From Arthrobacter sp. B3I9 (GTDB lineage Bacteria > Actinomycetota > Actinomycetes > Actinomycetales > Micrococcaceae), in assembly GCF_030816935.1 (NCBI RefSeq), contig NZ_JAUSYO010000001.1:1364001-1428000 (forward strand): 64,000 nt of DNA, read 5' to 3'. The first letter of the stretch is position 1, and the number at the start of each line of letters is the position of its first letter. Below the pieces are notes generated by a model. That model saw only the letters and a list, made by a program, of their open reading frames with translations, was not told the origin of the DNA and did no database searches. This document shows, one piece after another, positions 24,523 through 32,256 of this stretch. A program made the translations under genes and the position numbers.

Positions 24523-25284
24523 ATGCCGTCACTGTCCGTGGTCATCCCGTGCAAGAACGACGGCCACCTGCTGAAGCTCTGCCTCCGGGCGCTGCAATCC
24601 CAGACCGTGGCACCGCTGGAGATCATCGTGGTGGACAACCACTCCAGCGACAACACTGCCGAGACAGCGGCCCGGCACGGCGCCCGCGTTCTTTACGAGC
24701 GGGCGCCCGGGATCGCGGCCGCCGCGTCAACCGGCTACGACGCTGCCCGGGGCGACGTCATTGTCCGGTGTGATGCCGACACTGTTCCGCCGCCGGACTG
24801 GCTGGAGCGGATTGCGGCGCGATTCCACAGCGAACCCGACCTGGCGGTCCTTACCGGGCCGGGCAATTTTTACGGTACCGGCAGGATCCGCAGCCGGCTT
24901 GCCCGGGTTGCCTACGTCCAGGCCTACTTCGTCCTCATGGGTGCCGCGATGGGCCACTGGCCGCCCTTCGGATCCAACTGCGCCTTTCGGCGCCGGGATT
25001 GGAAAGGCGTCAGCAGGCACGTCAGCCGCTGGGACCAGGACGTGCACGACGACGTCGACCTCGGCTTTGCGCTCGGCCCCGCCTCGCGTACGGCCTACGA
25101 CCGGTCGCTGCAGGTCGGCATTTCGGCCCGGGCGCTGACGGGCGGTGCCGCCGGGCGCCTGCGCTTGAAGCGCGCGTTTCACACCTTGGCCGTGCACTGG
25201 CGCAAGGCGCCCCCGTGGGAGCGCTGGCACAGAACACTGAACGCCCGGCGGGAGCGCCGCCGTCGAGCATCAGACCAGCGCTGA
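24523..25284 (+). CDS. family 2 glycosyltransferase
   Basis: A 253-residue GT-A enzyme: SVVIPCKNDGHLLKLCLRAL at the N-terminus, EIIVVDNHSSDNTAE, and the metal-binding DxD in VIVRCDADTVPPPDW. A hydrophobic stretch (VAYVQAYFVLMGAAMGHW) and GSNCAFRRRDW resemble GT2 enzymes that act at the membrane, and DVHDDVDLGFAL fits the catalytic ED-like position. The substrate is unknown. It converges on idi at the edge of the C50 carotenoid genes, so glycosylation of the carotenoid hydroxyls is a fair guess (inference), as is a lipid or cell-wall acceptor. Confidence 0.91.
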   Translation: MPSLSVVIPCKNDGHLLKLCLRALQSQTVAPLEIIVVDNHSSDNTAETAARHGARVLYERAPGIAAAASTGYDAARGDVIVRCDADTVPPPDWLERIAARFHSEPDLAVLTGPGNFYGTGRIRSRLARVAYVQAYFVLMGAAMGHWPPFGSNCAFRRRDWKGVSRHVSRWDQDVHDDVDLGFALGPASRTAYDRSLQVGISARALTGGAAGRLRLKRAFHTLAVHWRKAPPWERWHRTLNARRERRRRASDQR

Positions 25285-25302
25285 GCCGGCAGGAACTGCC
25301 GC

Positions 25303-25842
25303 CTACGCCGGGCCGAACCGGTCCGGGTAAAGCAGAGGCAGCTGAAGGGTCAGCCACGGACTGAACACCCAGGGCGTTGCGGCCACGGCGGTGGTGATCA
25401 GCGCAGGATCGGTCCACTGCCATTCCATGACCTCGTCCGCGCGCGGATCCAGCGGCGCAGCGGCACGCGCCGTGAACACGGGGCAGATTTCGTTTTCCAC
25501 GATGCCGGACGCATCCACCGCCCGGTACCGGAAGTCCGGCACCTTCAGCTCCACCCTGTCCAGTCGGAGGCCCAGCTCGTGCTCCCCCCGGCGGCGGACC
25601 GCGTCCTCGAGTCCCTCCCCGGGAGCGGGATGCCCGCAGAAGGAATTCGTCCAGACGCCGGGCCACGTCAGCTTCGACAGTGCACGGCGGGTAATGAGGA
25701 TACGGCCGTCGTCGTCATACACGTGCGCCGAGAAGGCCAGGTGCAGCGGCGTGGAGGACGAATGCACCGTGGCCTTGTCCTGGACGCCGACCGGTGACCC
25801 GTCGTCGGCGGCCAGGACCACCAGCTCTGCCGTCGCGTTCAT
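25303..25842 (-). CDS. idi: isopentenyl-diphosphate delta-isomerase, type 1
   Basis: Interconverts IPP and DMAPP to supply the adjacent carotenoid pathway. The 179-residue Nudix-fold product has HLAFSAHVYDDDGRILITRR, the catalytic cysteine in TNSFCGHPAPGE, the Nudix-like RRRGEHELGL and the catalytic glutamate in VENEICPVF. ATG 25842 has GGGAGG just upstream; an in-frame ATG 17 codons earlier lacks support. It is divergent from crtE with 34 bp between, so the two promoters must overlap and may share a regulator. Confidence 0.95.
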   Translation of the reverse strand: MNATAELVVLAADDGSPVGVQDKATVHSSSTPLHLAFSAHVYDDDGRILITRRALSKLTWPGVWTNSFCGHPAPGEGLEDAVRRRGEHELGLRLDRVELKVPDFRYRAVDASGIVENEICPVFTARAAAPLDPRADEVMEWQWTDPALITTAVAATPWVFSPWLTLQLPLLYPDRFGPA

Positions 25843-25876
25843 TGCCCTCCCATGGGTGCCCGTGTTTACTTTACCT

Positions 25877-26947
25877 ATGGATAAGGGGACCACGCTGGCT
25901 CACACTGACCATAGCCGCCTGGTCGATGATGTCCTGGCGGCCTTCTTTTCGCGGGCAAAAAGCCGGGCCGGCGCCATGCATCCCCACTACCTCAGCCTGT
26001 GGCAGCACCTTGAGTCGAGCATCGTAGGCGGGAAGCGCTTCCGTCCCCGGCTGGTGATGACGGCCCATGCCCTGCTGGGTGGCACCGACAGGACGGCGGC
26101 GGCCACCGTGGCCGCGTCCTTCGAGCTGCTGCATACCGCCCTGATCGTGCACGACGATGTGGTGGACCGGGACTTCACCCGACGCGGGGTACCGAATGTG
26201 GCTGGTACCTACCAAAGCCTGGCCGCGGCCCGGGGCAGCCGCCCTGACAGGGCGGAGCACACGGGGCTGTCAGTCGCCGTGATCGCAGGAGATCTGGCCC
26301 TCTCAAACGCGTACCGCCTTTTGTCGGAAGTTGATGTCGACTTCCGCACGCGGCAGCGGCTGGGCGATCTGCTGGACGAGGCCATTGTTGCTTCGGCTGC
26401 CGGCGAGCTCCTTGACGTGCTGGCGCCCCTGGATCCCTCGCCCCAGGCCGTGGACGAGGTTCTGGAGATGTCCAAGCTGAAAACGGCCGTCTACTCCTTC
26501 GGTGCGCCGCTGCGCGCCGGCGCGGTCCTGGCCGGCGCAGACCACAACATTGTGCAGGCCATGGGCGAGTTCGGGCGCATTATCGGCACCGCCTATCAGG
26601 TCGCTGACGATCTTGTGGGCGCTTTCGGCGATGAATCCCGGACCGGCAAGACGGGCTGGGGCGACCTGCGCGAGGGAAAACGCACCGCGCTGATCGCCTA
26701 CGCAGCGGGACAGCCGCAGTGGCCAAGGATCGCGGAACTGCTGTCCCTCCAGGAACTGGCCGCCAGGGATGCCGCCGAGATCCGTGAGCTGCTGGTGGCC
26801 TGCGGCGCCCGGGACCGCACCCTGAAGCTGGCCGCGGACCTCACGGAGCAGGCCCTGGATTCCCTGGCCCAGCCGTTCGTGCCGCAAACTCTTCGTGATG
26901 GCCTGGCGCCCCTGTCCCGCCTGGTCACCGACCGCATGGGCGCATGA
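25877..26947 (+). CDS. crtE: geranylgeranyl diphosphate synthase
   Basis: Chain-elongating prenyl transferase that makes GGPP for carotenoids. The 356-residue product has the KRFRPRLVM substrate loop, the first aspartate-rich motif LIVHDDVVDRD (residues 93-97) and the second VADDLVGAFGDESRTGK. ATG 25877 is chosen because it follows the divergent promoter gap; the open frame continues upstream but there it overlaps idi in antisense. First gene of an operon of six, each joined to the next by a 4-nt overlap. Confidence 0.95.
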   Translation: MDKGTTLAHTDHSRLVDDVLAAFFSRAKSRAGAMHPHYLSLWQHLESSIVGGKRFRPRLVMTAHALLGGTDRTAAATVAASFELLHTALIVHDDVVDRDFTRRGVPNVAGTYQSLAAARGSRPDRAEHTGLSVAVIAGDLALSNAYRLLSEVDVDFRTRQRLGDLLDEAIVASAAGELLDVLAPLDPSPQAVDEVLEMSKLKTAVYSFGAPLRAGAVLAGADHNIVQAMGEFGRIIGTAYQVADDLVGAFGDESRTGKTGWGDLREGKRTALIAYAAGQPQWPRIAELLSLQELAARDAAEIRELLVACGARDRTLKLAADLTEQALDSLAQPFVPQTLRDGLAPLSRLVTDRMGA

Positions 26948-27858
26948 AGCGGGACCGCGACGCGCTGGCCGATTACACGGCTGCCGCCCTGAAGTCCTCC
27001 GGTGTGGTGCTCCGGGCCTACTCGACGTCCTTCGGACTGGCATCGCGGTTGTTCGACGACAGCGTGCGCCGCCCGGTGGATTCGGTGTACGCGCTGGTGC
27101 GGGTTGCCGACGAGATCGTTGACGGCGTGGCTTCCGCGGCGGGCCTGTCACCGGAAGAGAGCCGGCGGCAGCTTGACGGGTTCGAACAGGACACCGAGCA
27201 TGCCCTGGCCACCGGATACAGCACCAACCTTGTGATCCATGCCTTCGCGGACACGGCCCGTCGGACGGGCATCGGCACGGACCTCACCCGCCCATTCTTC
27301 GCCTCCATGCGGGCCGACCTGGACCAGGTGGAACACACCGCGGAATCCTTCACCCGCTACGTCTACGGTTCCGCCGAAGTGGTGGGCCTGATGTGCCTGA
27401 AGTGCTTCCTGTACGGGCACCAAGTGGCTCAGGAGGAACAGGCCCGGCTGGAGCGCGGCGCGCGGCACCTGGGCGCAGCGTTCCAGAAGATCAACTTCCT
27501 CCGGGACCTGGCCGAGGACTTCACGTCCCTCGGCCGCAGCTATTTCCCCGGCGTTTCGCCCACCAATTTCGACGAAGTGCATAAGGCCCGGCTCCTGGCC
27601 GACATCGAGCATGACCTGCACGAATCCCGGGCCGTCCTGCGGGGCCTGCCAGCCTCCAGCCGCATGGCAGTGGCCCTCGCCCAGGAGCTTTTTGCCGAAC
27701 TCGCCGTGCGGATCCGCGCGACGCCGGCACCCGACCTGATCAGCGCACGGATCAGCGTGCCCACCCATATGAAGCTGCGCATCGCCGCCGGAGTCCTTAC
27801 CGGCAGGCGCGGGCTGGAACCCGTGAGCCCGCGGCCGGCACGTGTGGCGGCGCCATGA
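26944..27858 (+). CDS. crtB: phytoene synthase
   Basis: Condenses two GGPP to phytoene. The 304-residue product carries YSTSFGLASRLFDDSVR, the first Asp-rich motif VRVADEIVDGV, YVYGSAEVVGLMC and the second motif KINFLRDLAEDFTSLGRSYF, all diagnostic for the squalene/phytoene synthase family. The start overlaps the crtE stop (ATGA), so translation is coupled. Confidence 0.96.
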   Translation: MKRDRDALADYTAAALKSSGVVLRAYSTSFGLASRLFDDSVRRPVDSVYALVRVADEIVDGVASAAGLSPEESRRQLDGFEQDTEHALATGYSTNLVIHAFADTARRTGIGTDLTRPFFASMRADLDQVEHTAESFTRYVYGSAEVVGLMCLKCFLYGHQVAQEEQARLERGARHLGAAFQKINFLRDLAEDFTSLGRSYFPGVSPTNFDEVHKARLLADIEHDLHESRAVLRGLPASSRMAVALAQELFAELAVRIRATPAPDLISARISVPTHMKLRIAAGVLTGRRGLEPVSPRPARVAAP

Positions 27859-29465
27859 GGCACAAGCCCGTCGAGCCCGGGCGGACAGTGGTGGTGATCG
27901 GGGGCGGCATCAGCGGACTGGCGACGGGGGCCCTGCTCGCGGCCGAGGGGCACCACGTCACGGTGCTCGAGAAGCAGGAGACCCTGGGCGGCCGGGCCTA
28001 CTCCTTCGGCGAGGCGGGATTCAGGTTCGACGCCGGGCCCTCCTGGTATCTGATGCCGGAGGTCATTGACCACTACTTCCGGCTCCTGGGCACGTCCGCG
28101 GACCAGCAGTTGGACCTGGTGAAGCTGGACCCCGGCTACCGCCTCATTTCCGAGGGGTCCGGCCGGCCCGTGGACGTGCCCGCGCAGCGCGCGGGGGTGG
28201 TTGAACTCTTTGACCGGCTGGAGCCCGGGGCGGGTGCCCGGCTGGAGAAGTACCTGGATTCCGCCGCAGACACGTACACCATGGCCAAGCGCCGCTTTCT
28301 CTACCCGACGTTCCAGTCATTCGCTCCGCTGCTGAGGGCGGACGTGCTGGGCCGGCTTCCTCGGCTTGGCCGCCTGCTGCTGGAGCCGCTGCACAGCCAT
28401 GTCCGGCGGTATGTCAGCAACCCCAGCCTGCAGCAGATCCTCGAGTACCCCGCGGTGTTCCTGGGAGCTTCACCGTTCACCGCTCCCAGCATGTACCACC
28501 TGATGAGCCACCTGGATCTGGACGTGGGCGTGCACTATCCCATGGGCGGATTTGCCCGGCTGGTGGAGGCGGTGGAGAAGCTGGCCCGCGACGCCGGGGT
28601 GGTTATCGAGCCGAACGCCGAAGTGCTGGAGATACAGACGGTCCCGACGACGTCCCGGCGCCGTCCGGCGGCTGTACGCGGGGTGCGCTACCGCACCGGT
28701 GACGGAACCGCAGGAAGCCTGGCGGCCGACGTCGTGGTTTCCGCCGCTGACCTTCATCACACCGAAACTGCCCTCCTCCCGCGGAACCTGCAGACGTATC
28801 CCGAGCGCTACTGGTCGCGGCGCACCGCCGGGCCAAGTGCGTTGCTCCTCTACCTGGGTGTGCGCGGGGAATTGCCCCAGTTGCAGCACCACACCCTGCT
28901 GTTCACCGCGGACTGGGAGGAGAACTTCAAAGCGATCTTCGGCAAGGAGACGTCCATTCCGGCGCCGGCGTCGATGTATGTGTGCAAGCCCAGCGCCACC
29001 GATCCGGACGTGGCGCCGGCCGGGCATGAGACTGTGTTCGTGCTGGTGCCCATTCCGCCGGATCCGGGGCTGGGCGGGAGCGGCGATGAGCGGCTGAACC
29101 AGGCTGCCGACGCCGTCATCGGGCAACTGAGCGAGTGGGCAGGCATCCCCGACCTGGCGGAGCGCATTGTCCTGCGCCGGCTGTACGGTCCTGCGGATTT
29201 TGAGCGGGACTACCACTCCTGGAAGGGCACGTCGCTGGGGCCGGCGCACACGCTCAACCAAAGTGCGTTTTTCCGCGCCGGCAATGTCAGCCGCAAGGTC
29301 CAGGGGCTGTATTACGCAGGGGCCTCCACGATTCCGGGGATTGGCATCCCGATGTGCCTGATCAGCGCCGAACTGGTGCTTAAGCGATTGCGCGGCGATG
29401 TCAGCACCGGTCCCCTTCCGGTGCCGCTCAGCCCTGCCCTGAGCGGGCGGAGGACGGGGGTTTGA
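27855..29465 (+). CDS. crtI: phytoene desaturase (lycopene-forming)
   Basis: FAD enzyme that introduces four double bases-worth of desaturation (phytoene to lycopene). The 536-residue product starts with the dinucleotide motif IGGGISGLATGALLAAEGH, then EKQETLGGRAYSF and RFDAGPSWYLMPEV, and ends with the CrtI signature YYAGASTIPGIGIPMCLISA. Its length is typical. ATGA overlap with crtB, TTGA overlap with crtYe. Lycopene is then the acceptor for CrtEb, which adds two C5 units. Confidence 0.97.
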   Translation: MRHKPVEPGRTVVVIGGGISGLATGALLAAEGHHVTVLEKQETLGGRAYSFGEAGFRFDAGPSWYLMPEVIDHYFRLLGTSADQQLDLVKLDPGYRLISEGSGRPVDVPAQRAGVVELFDRLEPGAGARLEKYLDSAADTYTMAKRRFLYPTFQSFAPLLRADVLGRLPRLGRLLLEPLHSHVRRYVSNPSLQQILEYPAVFLGASPFTAPSMYHLMSHLDLDVGVHYPMGGFARLVEAVEKLARDAGVVIEPNAEVLEIQTVPTTSRRRPAAVRGVRYRTGDGTAGSLAADVVVSAADLHHTETALLPRNLQTYPERYWSRRTAGPSALLLYLGVRGELPQLQHHTLLFTADWEENFKAIFGKETSIPAPASMYVCKPSATDPDVAPAGHETVFVLVPIPPDPGLGGSGDERLNQAADAVIGQLSEWAGIPDLAERIVLRRLYGPADFERDYHSWKGTSLGPAHTLNQSAFFRAGNVSRKVQGLYYAGASTIPGIGIPMCLISAELVLKRLRGDVSTGPLPVPLSPALSGRRTGV

Positions 29466-29809
29466 CGGCGGCGGCGTACCTTTTGTTCCTGGCGGCCTCG
29501 CTGGGCTGCATGGTGCTCCTGGACCAAAGGCTGCGCCTGTTCTTCTGGCAGGACGCCCGCCGGGCGGCAGTGGTCCTGGCCGCGGGGCTGGTGTTCTTTC
29601 TGGCCTGGGACCTGGCCGGGATCGGGCTGGGCATCTTCTTCCGGGGGCACAACAAGACCATCGGCGTCGAGCTGGCTCCGGAACTGCCATTGGAGGAGCC
29701 GGTCTTCCTGCTCTTCCTCTGCTATCTGGTGATGAATCTGTTCCAGCTGTTCCGGCGCCACCTGGGATCGCGGCTGCTGCACCGCGAAAAAGCTGAGGAA
29801 CTCTCATGA
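29462..29809 (+). CDS. crtYe: C50 carotenoid cyclase subunit (lycopene cyclase domain)
   Basis: A 115-residue membrane protein with three spans and the lycopene-cyclase-domain signature AWDLAGIGLGIFFRGHNKTI (FLAWDLAGI...F) and PLEEPVFLLFLCYLVMN (P-x-E-E-x-x-F). This half-size domain works as a heterodimer with CrtYf to cyclise C50 carotenoids, as in Corynebacterium glutamicum. The TTG start overlaps the crtI stop. The product sets epsilon- or gamma-type ends; which one cannot be told by eye. Confidence 0.9.
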   Translation: MTAAAYLLFLAASLGCMVLLDQRLRLFFWQDARRAAVVLAAGLVFFLAWDLAGIGLGIFFRGHNKTIGVELAPELPLEEPVFLLFLCYLVMNLFQLFRRHLGSRLLHREKAEELS

Positions 29810-30141
29810 GCTACTGGGCACTTAACACGGTGTTCCTGCTCGCCGCCCTTGGTGCCGGAACCGCGGCGGCCCTCACCCCCAAGGGCCGTGCCCGCACAGC
29901 GGCCTTGGCAGCGGCCGGCGGGACGGCCGCCGTCGTGCTTGTCCTGACGGCCGTGTTCGACAACCTGATGATCGCCGCCGGACTCTTCACCTACGCCCCT
30001 GACATGATCTCCGGCGCCATGGTGGGACTGGCCCCGCTGGAGGATTTCGCGTATCCGGTGGCCGCGGTGCTGCTGCTGCCGGCGCTGTGGATTCTCCTGG
30101 GCCGCGCCTCGAAAGCCCGTCCGCCGAGGAGGCGGCCATGA
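29806..30141 (+). CDS. crtYf: C50 carotenoid cyclase subunit, partner of CrtYe
   Basis: A 111-residue three-span protein of the same domain family: LTAVFDNLMIAAGLFTYAPD and MVGLAPLEDFAYPVAAVLLL (the P-x-E-D-F motif). It pairs with CrtYe. ATGA overlaps join it to the genes on both sides. Small size, tandem order and motif pair all match the split cyclases of C50 pathways; a fused carotene cyclase would be about twice as long. Confidence 0.9.
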   Translation: MSYWALNTVFLLAALGAGTAAALTPKGRARTAALAAAGGTAAVVLVLTAVFDNLMIAAGLFTYAPDMISGAMVGLAPLEDFAYPVAAVLLLPALWILLGRASKARPPRRRP

Positions 30142-31001
30142 AGACGTTCCGCATGCTCCTTCTGTCCTCCCGCCCGCTGTCCTGGGTGAACACGGCCTAT
30201 CCGTTTGCCGCGGCGTACCTGCTCACGGCGCGGGAGATCGACCTCGCCTGGGTCCTGGGGACCCTGTATTTCCTGGTCCCCTACAACTTGGCCATGTACG
30301 GCATCAATGACGTGTTTGACTACGAATCGGACCTCCGGAACCCGCGCAAGGGCGGGGTGGAGGGGGCGGTCCTGGACCGCACCATGCATTCCGTCACGTT
30401 GCGGGCGGCCATTGCCACCAACGTGCCGTTCCTCGTGGCCCTGGTGCTGCTGGGCAGTCCGTTGTCCTGGCTGGTGCTGGCGGTCAGCATCTTCGCGGTC
30501 GTGGCCTACAGCGCCCCGGGGCTGCGGTTCAAGGAGCGCCCGTTCCTGGATTCGGCCACATCCAGCACGCACTTTGTGAGCCCGGCCGTCTACGGCCTGG
30601 TGCTGGCGCAGGCGCATTTCACGGCTCCGTTGTGGGCGCTGCTGGCTGCGTTCTTCCTGTGGGGCATCGCCAGCCATGCCTTCGGCGCGGTGCAGGATGT
30701 GGTGGCGGACCGTGCCGGCGGCATAGGGTCCATCGCCACCGTGATCGGAGGCCAGGCCACTGTCCGATTTGCGATCGCTGCCTACCTGGCCAGTGGCGCG
30801 CTGCTGCTGTTCACGCCGTGGCCGGGGCCGCTCGCATTCCTGCTGGCGTTCCCCTACGTGCTCAGCATCGTCCCCTTCGTCACGGTGACGGATCAAAACT
30901 CCGAGCAGGCCCACCGCGGATGGAAGCGGTTCCTGTGGCTCAACTACGTCACCGGATTCCTCGTGACCATGTTGCTGATCTGGTATGCGGCGGTGCGGTG
31001 A
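30138..31001 (+). CDS. crtEb: lycopene elongase (UbiA-type prenyltransferase)
   Basis: Adds two DMAPP-derived C5 units to lycopene, giving the C50 skeleton (flavuxanthin-type) for CrtYe/Yf. The 287-residue membrane protein has about eight spans and the two Asp-rich UbiA motifs, YGINDVFDYESDLRNPRKGG and VQDVVADRAGG. ATG 30138 overlaps the crtYf stop. The last gene of the operon; it converges on the metallopeptidase gene. The full set predicts decaprenoxanthin or a close isomer such as sarcinaxanthin. Confidence 0.93.
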   Translation: MKTFRMLLLSSRPLSWVNTAYPFAAAYLLTAREIDLAWVLGTLYFLVPYNLAMYGINDVFDYESDLRNPRKGGVEGAVLDRTMHSVTLRAAIATNVPFLVALVLLGSPLSWLVLAVSIFAVVAYSAPGLRFKERPFLDSATSSTHFVSPAVYGLVLAQAHFTAPLWALLAAFFLWGIASHAFGAVQDVVADRAGGIGSIATVIGGQATVRFAIAAYLASGALLLFTPWPGPLAFLLAFPYVLSIVPFVTVTDQNSEQAHRGWKRFLWLNYVTGFLVTMLLIWYAAVR

Positions 31002-31031
31002 GGGCGGGCCGCCGGGCCTTTACGGGGCAGG

Positions 31032-31910
31032 CTACCCCGCCAGGATCGGCGTTTCCGGCAAGAAGGAGTTGCAGCCCGGAAGCCCGCCGGTGTAACCAAG
31101 CTGGAACGCGGCCACGCGTTCCGCCACGGGGATAGCCTCCTCACCGGGGTCCGGGGGAGCGACGGCGGCCATGACGGCATTGAGATCGCCCAGGTCCGCC
31201 GGGTAGTTCAGGTTGCCGGCCTGCGCAGCGTGCTGCGCCCAGGCCCCGGCGACGCAGTCGGCCTGCTTTTCCAGGACAGCATTTTCGGCGGGCGTTTCGG
31301 GTTCCTCGACCTGCATGAAGGTCTGGATATGGTGTCCCCATTCGTGGGCATAGGCGACGGCCGGAGCCGCGAGGCCAACGCCGTTGTAAAGCACCCACAG
31401 GGCGTCCTGTCCGGTGTAGATCGCCCGGTCGGCGGAGCAATAGGAGTGATCCGTGCTGGTGTACGCGTCAGGGGTCCCGTCGTCCTGGACGCAGGGGGTG
31501 GGCCCGGTCAGGCCGGCTGCCACATAGTTGAAAGCGGCCGGGCGGTTCGCGACGCCGTACTGTTCATCGAACATCGGGGTGAGGACCGCCAGCAGGTCGT
31601 CGAAGTAGCCCGCCATGTCCGCATAGCTGCGGCACCGCGTGGTGGCCCCTTTCGGGCAGTAGAGCGACGCGCGGTTGGCTGCGAGTTTCTCGGGTGGTGC
31701 CGGGACGGCAGCTTTCAGGGTGGTCGGAGGAGGCTCCGGCGCGGTGGTGGTTGGTGCAGGCGACGGCGTCGCGCTGGCCGTGCTGTCCGGGGACGGGGTC
31801 CCCGTGGCTGCCGTGGATTCAGCCGCCGGCGGCGTGCCGCCGGGCGTACAGGAGGCCAGCAGCACCGCTGCCAGCAGGAGGGGGATCGTTGCGGATAGGT
31901 GGCGGGCCAT
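31032..31910 (-). CDS. secreted neutral zinc metallopeptidase, lipoprotein
   Basis: A 292-residue protein with a signal peptide ending in the lipobox LLASC, a long Thr/Ser/Pro/Ala linker and a YpfJ-type neutral zinc metallopeptidase domain. The zinc motif is AYAHEWGHHIQTFM with the downstream EKQADCVAGAWAQHA, and the family phrases YCSADRAIY and FQLGYTGG are present. It probably cleaves or chaperones cell-surface proteins; the substrate is unknown. ATG 31910 is chosen for its ribosome site GAGGAG; an ATG seven codons upstream is less well placed. Confidence 0.88.
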   Translation of the reverse strand: MARHLSATIPLLLAAVLLASCTPGGTPPAAESTAATGTPSPDSTASATPSPAPTTTAPEPPPTTLKAAVPAPPEKLAANRASLYCPKGATTRCRSYADMAGYFDDLLAVLTPMFDEQYGVANRPAAFNYVAAGLTGPTPCVQDDGTPDAYTSTDHSYCSADRAIYTGQDALWVLYNGVGLAAPAVAYAHEWGHHIQTFMQVEEPETPAENAVLEKQADCVAGAWAQHAAQAGNLNYPADLGDLNAVMAAVAPPDPGEEAIPVAERVAAFQLGYTGGLPGCNSFLPETPILAG

Positions 31911-32126
31911 GGCGCACTCCTCGGTCATCACGAGACCAGAGTGATTGCCGTTTCCGACGTGACCCTGCGGGCCGTCCCCCAGGGCTCAAGGATAGGAGCC
32001 TCCCTTCCGGGGTGTCCACGACTCTTGCCCGGGCGTTATGGATCCGCAACCGCCAACAAACCTCAAGAGCTTTCCGGAGCCTCGGGAGCACTCGGACCGT
32101 CCGCCGGGCCCACGGGCCGGATGGAC

Positions 32127-32132
32127 TAAAAT
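32127..32132 (+). promoter_or_regulatory. candidate -10 box of ABC-F gene
   Basis: TAAAAT. It would give an mRNA leader of about 118 nt before ATG 32257, unusually long for this window, holding two hairpins (32142-32159 and 32177-32214). Confidence 0.4.
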
Positions 32133-32176
32133 GGCAGGAACGCCGGACGGTATTCCGGCAGCTGCCCCACAAGCGT

Positions 32177-32222
32177 GGCCCTCCCGGCCGGCGTATCCGC
32201 CGGCGTGGAGGGCCTTCTCTTT
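32177..32222 (+). terminator. leader terminator / attenuator of ABC-F gene
   Basis: GGCCCTCC (32177-32184) pairs with GGAGGGCC (32207-32214) around an inner CCGGCG/CGCCGG stem, and TTCTCTTT follows. This is a terminator-like hairpin 35 nt before the ABC-F start. A smaller hairpin GCCGGA/TCCGGC (32142-32147/32154-32159) precedes it. ABC-F genes for antibiotic protection are often controlled by such attenuators. Confidence 0.55.
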
Positions 32223-32256
32223 GGCAGGGCAGGAACATCCCTTGAGAGGACAGCCC

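Noticed and set aside
25391..25876. N-terminal extension of crtE
   Set aside because: It is antisense to idi; prenyl synthases of this family start shortly before the KRFRPRLVM loop, as the ATG 25877 product does.
32038..32256. 73-residue N-terminal extension of the ABC-F protein
   Set aside because: It spans the leader hairpins, has no ribosome site and no ABC-F resemblance; ATG 32257 has AGAGGA.
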